Notes under the pieces: model-generated
The model's input: the letters and a program-made list of their open reading frames with translations, nothing else
Told to the model about the DNA's origin: nothing
Databases searched by the model: none
In this document: one piece after another, positions 29,801-33,015 of the stretch
How the letters are laid out: each line of letters begins with the position of its first letter
How positions within the stretch are numbered: the first letter of the stretch is position 1
Origin: Corynebacterium curieae
GTDB lineage: Bacteria; Actinomycetota; Actinomycetes; Mycobacteriales; Mycobacteriaceae
Length of the DNA stretch: 33,015 nucleotides
Reading direction: 5' to 3'
NCBI RefSeq assembly: GCF_027570035.1
Contig: NZ_JAKMUU010000012.1
Span: 1-33,015 of the forward strand
Position numbers and translations under genes: made by a program

Positions 29801-31894
29801 CTAGATTCCTGCCTCCTTCAATCCTCGCAACTCCTTCTTGAGATCCGCGATTTCATCGCGCAAGCGCCCAGCCAACTCGAATTTAAGCTCGCGCGCGGCG
29901 GCACCCATCTGTGCCGAAAGGTCGTCGATAAGCGCCTGCACCTCGTCGGTAGCCATACTGGAAATATCACGCTTTTCCACCACTGCAGAGGGATCGGAGT
30001 CCGATTCTTCCTCCCCGCCGTTTTCATAAACCTGATCTAAGATATCTGCAATCTTCTTGCGCAGCGGTTGCGGGTCAATGCCATGTTCCTTGTTATAAGC
30101 TATCTGCTTTTCTCGGCGACGCTCGGTCTCCTCAATTGCCTCTTGCATAGACTCGGTGACCTTATCGGCATACATGATGACCTCGCCAGAGACATTGCGC
30201 GCGGCGCGACCAATGGTCTGGATAAGCGAGGTAGTTGAGCGCAAAAAGCCTTCCTTATCCGCATCCACGATAGCCACCAGGGACACCTCGGGAAGGTCAA
30301 GGCCCTCGCGCAGAAGGTTGATGCCAACCAAAACATCGAACTCACCTAGTCGCAATTGCCGCAACAACTCGACGCGCTGCAAAGTATCAATATCCGAGTG
30401 CAGATAACGCACCTTAATGCCCTGCTCCAACAGGTAATCGGTGAGATCTTCCGCCATGCGCTTGGTCAAGGTGGTCACTAGGACACGCTCTTGCTGGGAT
30501 ATGCGGGTGCGCACTTCATCGATAAGGTCATCAATTTGGCCTTTGGTGGGCTTAACGGTCACCTTTGGATCCACCAAGCCGGTGGGGCGAATTACCTGTT
30601 CTACGTACTCGCCGCCCGAGGACGTAAGCTCAAAGTCCCCTGGGGTTGCGGACATATACACGGTTTGGCCCACGCGCTGCTCAAACTCATCGAAGGTCAA
30701 TGGGCGATTATCCACGGCCGACGGCAAACGGAATCCAAACTCCACCAAGTTTCGTTTGCGGGACATATCCCCCTCAAACATGCCACCAATCTGCGGCACG
30801 GTGACGTGGGACTCGTCAATAATGGTGAGAAAGTCCTCTGGGAAGTAGTCCAGCAACGTTGCTGGCGCAGAGCCAGCAGGGCGACCATCCACGTGCCGAG
30901 AGTAGTTCTCGATGCCGGAGCAAAAACCTACCTGCTCGATCATTTCCAGATCATATTCGGTGCGCATTCGCAGCCTTTGTGCCTCCAGCAACTTGCCGCG
31001 GTTTTCTAGATCTTCCAGGCGCTCGGCCAGTTCTTCCTTGATGGCAGCTACTGCCTTTTCCATGCGTTCTGGCCCGGCCACGTAGTGCGTAGCCGGGAAG
31101 ATGCGCACCTCATCTACTTCTTCGATGACATCTCCGGTCACGGGGTGGATGTAATACAGCGAATCAATATCGTCACCGAAAAACTCGATACGCACAGCAC
31201 GTTCCTCATAGGCCGGAATGATGTCTACCGTATCGCCCTTGGCACGGAAGGTACCGCGGGTAAATCCCACGTCGTTGCGCTCATATTGGATATCCACCAG
31301 CAAGCGGAGGAAACGGTCACGGTCCAGCTCCTCATCCACGGAAATGATAACCGAGCGATCCAAGTAGGACTGCGGAGTGCCCAAGCCATAAATACAGGAC
31401 ACAGAGGAGACCACTACCACGTCTCGGCGAGACAGCAGCGCCGACGTAGCAGAGTGGCGCAGGCGTTCAACGTCCTCGTTGATGGAAGAATCCTTTTCGA
31501 TATAGGTATCTGTCTGCGCGATATAGGCTTCAGGCTGGTAGTAGTCATAGTAGGAAACGAAATACTCCACCGCGTTATGCGGCAAAAGCTGGCGCAGCTC
31601 ATTAGCCAACTGCGCCGCGAGAGTCTTATTGGGTGCCATGACCAACGTGGGCCGCTGCTGCTTTTCGATGAGCCAAGCGGCGGTAGCAGACTTACCTGTA
31701 CCGGTAGCACCCATGAGAACGACATCGCGCTCGTCTCGATTGAGCCTGTCATTGAGTTCTGCGATGGCGGACGGCTGATCGCCTGCCGGCTCATATTCCG
31801 ACACAACCTGAAATTCGCCAGGGGTGCGCTCGACCTCGCTGACGACGCGGTGTTCGGAATTTGGAATAAGGGGATGTTCAGCAGCAAAAGCCAT
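29801..31894 (-). CDS. uvrB: Excinuclease ABC subunit B
   Basis: Damage-verification helicase of nucleotide excision repair; it receives DNA from UvrA and recruits UvrC. The 697 residues show Walker A GATGTGKS (62-69), the beta-hairpin [11 protein letters not shown] (115-125), the [14 protein letters not shown] block, helicase motifs in the second RecA-like domain, and the C-terminal UVR domain (last 40 residues, with [15 protein letters not shown]) that binds UvrC. A GTG two codons upstream could start it, but the ATG at 31894 is 7 nt from a TAAAGT box, so leaderless initiation is favoured. No clear LexA box lies upstream. It is followed by only a weak hairpin, so some read-through into the usp region is possible. 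Confidence 0.97.
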   Translation of the reverse strand: MAFAAEHPLIPNSEHRVVSEVERTPGEFQVVSEYEPAGDQPSAIAELNDRLNRDERDVVLMGATGTGKSATAAWLIEKQQRPTLVMAPNKTLAAQLANELRQLLPHNAVEYFVSYYDYYQPEAYIAQTDTYIEKDSSINEDVERLRHSATSALLSRRDVVVVSSVSCIYGLGTPQSYLDRSVIISVDEELDRDRFLRLLVDIQYERNDVGFTRGTFRAKGDTVDIIPAYEERAVRIEFFGDDIDSLYYIHPVTGDVIEEVDEVRIFPATHYVAGPERMEKAVAAIKEELAERLEDLENRGKLLEAQRLRMRTEYDLEMIEQVGFCSGIENYSRHVDGRPAGSAPATLLDYFPEDFLTIIDESHVTVPQIGGMFEGDMSRKRNLVEFGFRLPSAVDNRPLTFDEFEQRVGQTVYMSATPGDFELTSSGGEYVEQVIRPTGLVDPKVTVKPTKGQIDDLIDEVRTRISQQERVLVTTLTKRMAEDLTDYLLEQGIKVRYLHSDIDTLQRVELLRQLRLGEFDVLVGINLLREGLDLPEVSLVAIVDADKEGFLRSTTSLIQTIGRAARNVSGEVIMYADKVTESMQEAIEETERRREKQIAYNKEHGIDPQPLRKKIADILDQVYENGGEEESDSDPSAVVEKRDISSMATDEVQALIDDLSAQMGAAARELKFELAGRLRDEIADLKKELRGLKEAGI

Positions 31895-31901
31895 GCCCAC
31901 T

Positions 31902-31907
31902 ACTTTA
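31902..31907 (-). promoter_or_regulatory. -10 box of uvrB (leaderless)
   Basis: TAAAGT on the minus strand, 7 nt before the ATG at 31894, directly beside the palindrome at 31908-31919. Confidence 0.5.
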
Positions 31908-31919
31908 CTGCCTAGGCAG
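31908..31919. repeat. 12-bp palindrome at the uvrB promoter
   Basis: CTGCCTAGGCAG, perfectly self-complementary, abutting the -10 box. It could be an operator for a dimeric repressor; it does not match the corynebacterial LexA site. Confidence 0.45.
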
Positions 31920-31934
31920 CGAAACTAGCTACGT

Positions 31935-32297
31935 TCAAGGTAGAGAATCCTGCGCGGTGCGAAGCCACTCTTCAAGCTCGCCAGTGGTCTCCCATAAAGC
32001 GTAGACAGAGGAAGTTTCAGGGCGCATGGCGCTATTGATGTGCCTTCGCAGCCAAGCCTTAAACTGCGGCGTGAAGAGCGGCGCAAGATCTTCGCGGTCT
32101 ATGCCTTCCGGCAGTGCATCCGCAGATAGCTTCAGCAAGGCGCCTAGGGCGATCATGGTCTCCGCATCATCAGAGTCCAGAGGCTCTGCAGCGCACGATC
32201 GCTGAAATGATTTGAGATCGAAAGAACCATCGCGCAAGCCCGCGAGCAATTCTCGCGCTGCGTGATTATCAAATGGCCCAGTATCCCACGTTCCCAC
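31935..32297 (-). CDS. DUF4259 protein
   Basis: A 120-residue soluble protein starting GTWDTGPFDNHAARELL, the characteristic N-terminus of DUF4259. The rest is acidic and predicted helical, with no catalytic motif I can recognise and no signal peptide. The start is a GTG 7 nt after a TAAGCT box, without Shine-Dalgarno. It stands alone between coaE and uvrB on the same strand. Function unknown. Confidence 0.85.
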   Translation of the reverse strand: MGTWDTGPFDNHAARELLAGLRDGSFDLKSFQRSCAAEPLDSDDAETMIALGALLKLSADALPEGIDREDLAPLFTPQFKAWLRRHINSAMRPETSSVYALWETTGELEEWLRTAQDSLP

Positions 32298-32304
32298 GGC
32301 CGGT

Positions 32305-32310
32305 AGCTTA
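32305..32310 (-). promoter_or_regulatory. -10 box of the DUF4259 gene (leaderless)
   Basis: TAAGCT on the minus strand, exactly 7 nt before the GTG start at 32297. It shows the same spacing with a GTG start instead of ATG. Confidence 0.5.
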
Positions 32311-32364
32311 AGGCACTAAAGTTAACGAGACTTCGAAAGCGCGTGAACTTTAATTACCCAACGG

Positions 32365-32973
32365 TTAAACCTTGGGTGACTCCGATTCAATGCTGTCCAA
32401 AACTTCGGCAGTTCGCGCGCGCAGCTGCTCTAGCGAACCATTGTTATCAATGATGTGCGTAGCTGCGGCTCGGCGCACCTCGTCCGGCACCTGGGCAGCA
32501 ATGCGCCGGCGCGCGTCTTCCTCTTCAAGACCGCGCGAAGCTACAAGGCGACGAACGCGTTCTTCTTCATCCACATCAACCACAATGACGCAGTCCATGT
32601 CTTTGTCTAAGCCGTTATCCACCAAAAGCGGCATATCGTAAACGGCGAAGCCATAGCCTTCCTCACGTGCCAACGCGAATTGGCGCTGCGTTTCCTCTTG
32701 GATGCGTGGATGGGTAATGGAATTCAACAACTCGGTGTGTTCTTTGTCCACAAAGGCTCGCCGAGCTAGTTCCTTGCGGTTGAGGCTGCCGTCTGCCAGC
32801 AGGATCTCTTCCCCGAATGCCGACGCCAGCTCCGATAGAGCCGGCTTGCCAAGCTCGACGACGTCGCGTGCAATGCCATCGGCGTCGACCACACACCACC
32901 CGCGTTCGCGGCAAAGCGTTGCGACTGTTGACTTGCCACTGCCAATACCACCCGTAAGCCCAATGAGTTCCAT
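32365..32973 (-). CDS. coaE: Dephospho-CoA kinase
   Basis: Last step of coenzyme A synthesis: phosphorylates dephospho-CoA with ATP. The 202-residue protein has the P-loop GGIGSGKS (8-15), the CoA-binding DADGIARDVVE block (about 29-39), THPRI and the YDMPLLVDN segment with the usual helical LID region. The frame is open three codons further upstream, but the ATG at 32973 begins the conserved MELIGLTGGIGSGKST and lies 7 nt after TAGGGT. In actinobacteria coaE is often next to uvrB, as here. Confidence 0.96.
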   Translation of the reverse strand: MELIGLTGGIGSGKSTVATLCRERGWCVVDADGIARDVVELGKPALSELASAFGEEILLADGSLNRKELARRAFVDKEHTELLNSITHPRIQEETQRQFALAREEGYGFAVYDMPLLVDNGLDKDMDCVIVVDVDEEERVRRLVASRGLEEEDARRRIAAQVPDEVRRAAATHIIDNNGSLEQLRARTAEVLDSIESESPKV

Positions 32974-32980
32974 GGCAGCC

Positions 32981-32986
32981 ACCCTA
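32981..32986 (-). promoter_or_regulatory. -10 box of coaE (leaderless)
   Basis: TAGGGT on the minus strand, 7 nt before the ATG at 32973. The same hexamer and spacing occur before the rRNA methyltransferase gene. Confidence 0.5.
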
Positions 32987-33015
32987 CGCGAAAAAGGAGC
33001 CCCACCATACGCTTT

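Overview
The window looks like chromosomal core DNA of a Corynebacterium. The protein sequences are corynebacterial in type, for example an argC-J-B-D-F-R-G-H cluster next to pheST, an rRNA methyltransferase directly upstream of pheS, DoxX and TM2 proteins, and a HelD-like ATPase beside an App1 phosphatase. GC content is moderately high, and many genes start right at the end of a TANNNT -10 box, as is common in Corynebacterium and Mycobacterium. I cannot name the species. I see no mobile element, CRISPR array, rRNA or tRNA gene, and no gene-free stretch longer than 300 bases; the longest is the infC leader region, about 270 bases.

Layout: from 143 to 23441 every gene is on the minus strand. 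In transcription order this block holds uvrA and a beta-lactamase-like lipoprotein; infC-rpmI-rplT behind a structured leader; a TM2 membrane protein; an rRNA methyltransferase; pheS-pheT; the arginine operon argC-J-B-D-F-R; argG-argH behind their own promoter; an amino-acid permease with ornithine cyclodeaminase; and a Trm112-like protein with tyrS. From 23507 to 28623 four genes are on the plus strand: a metallo-beta-lactamase-fold hydrolase, a DoxX-like protein with a repetitive charged tail, a HelD-like ATPase and an App1-like phosphatase. From 28695 to the end the minus strand resumes with two universal stress proteins, uvrB, a DUF4259 protein and coaE.

How it fits together: ArgC, J, B and D make ornithine from glutamate, ArgF, G and H take it to arginine, ArgR regulates, and the neighbouring ornithine cyclodeaminase can take ornithine to proline. 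The striking point is that argF carries an in-frame TAG at codon 15 while everything after it remains an intact ornithine carbamoyltransferase frame. If real, the pathway would stop at ornithine, with the cyclodeaminase as the only visible ornithine consumer here. Other points: infC has no ATG, GTG or TTG that would give a full-length protein and must start at ATC; its leader has two mutually exclusive hairpins; and eight genes share a TANNNT box exactly 7 nt before the start codon, which predicts leaderless mRNAs. I found no wholly new defence or mobile system; the notable signals concern regulation and the argF lesion.
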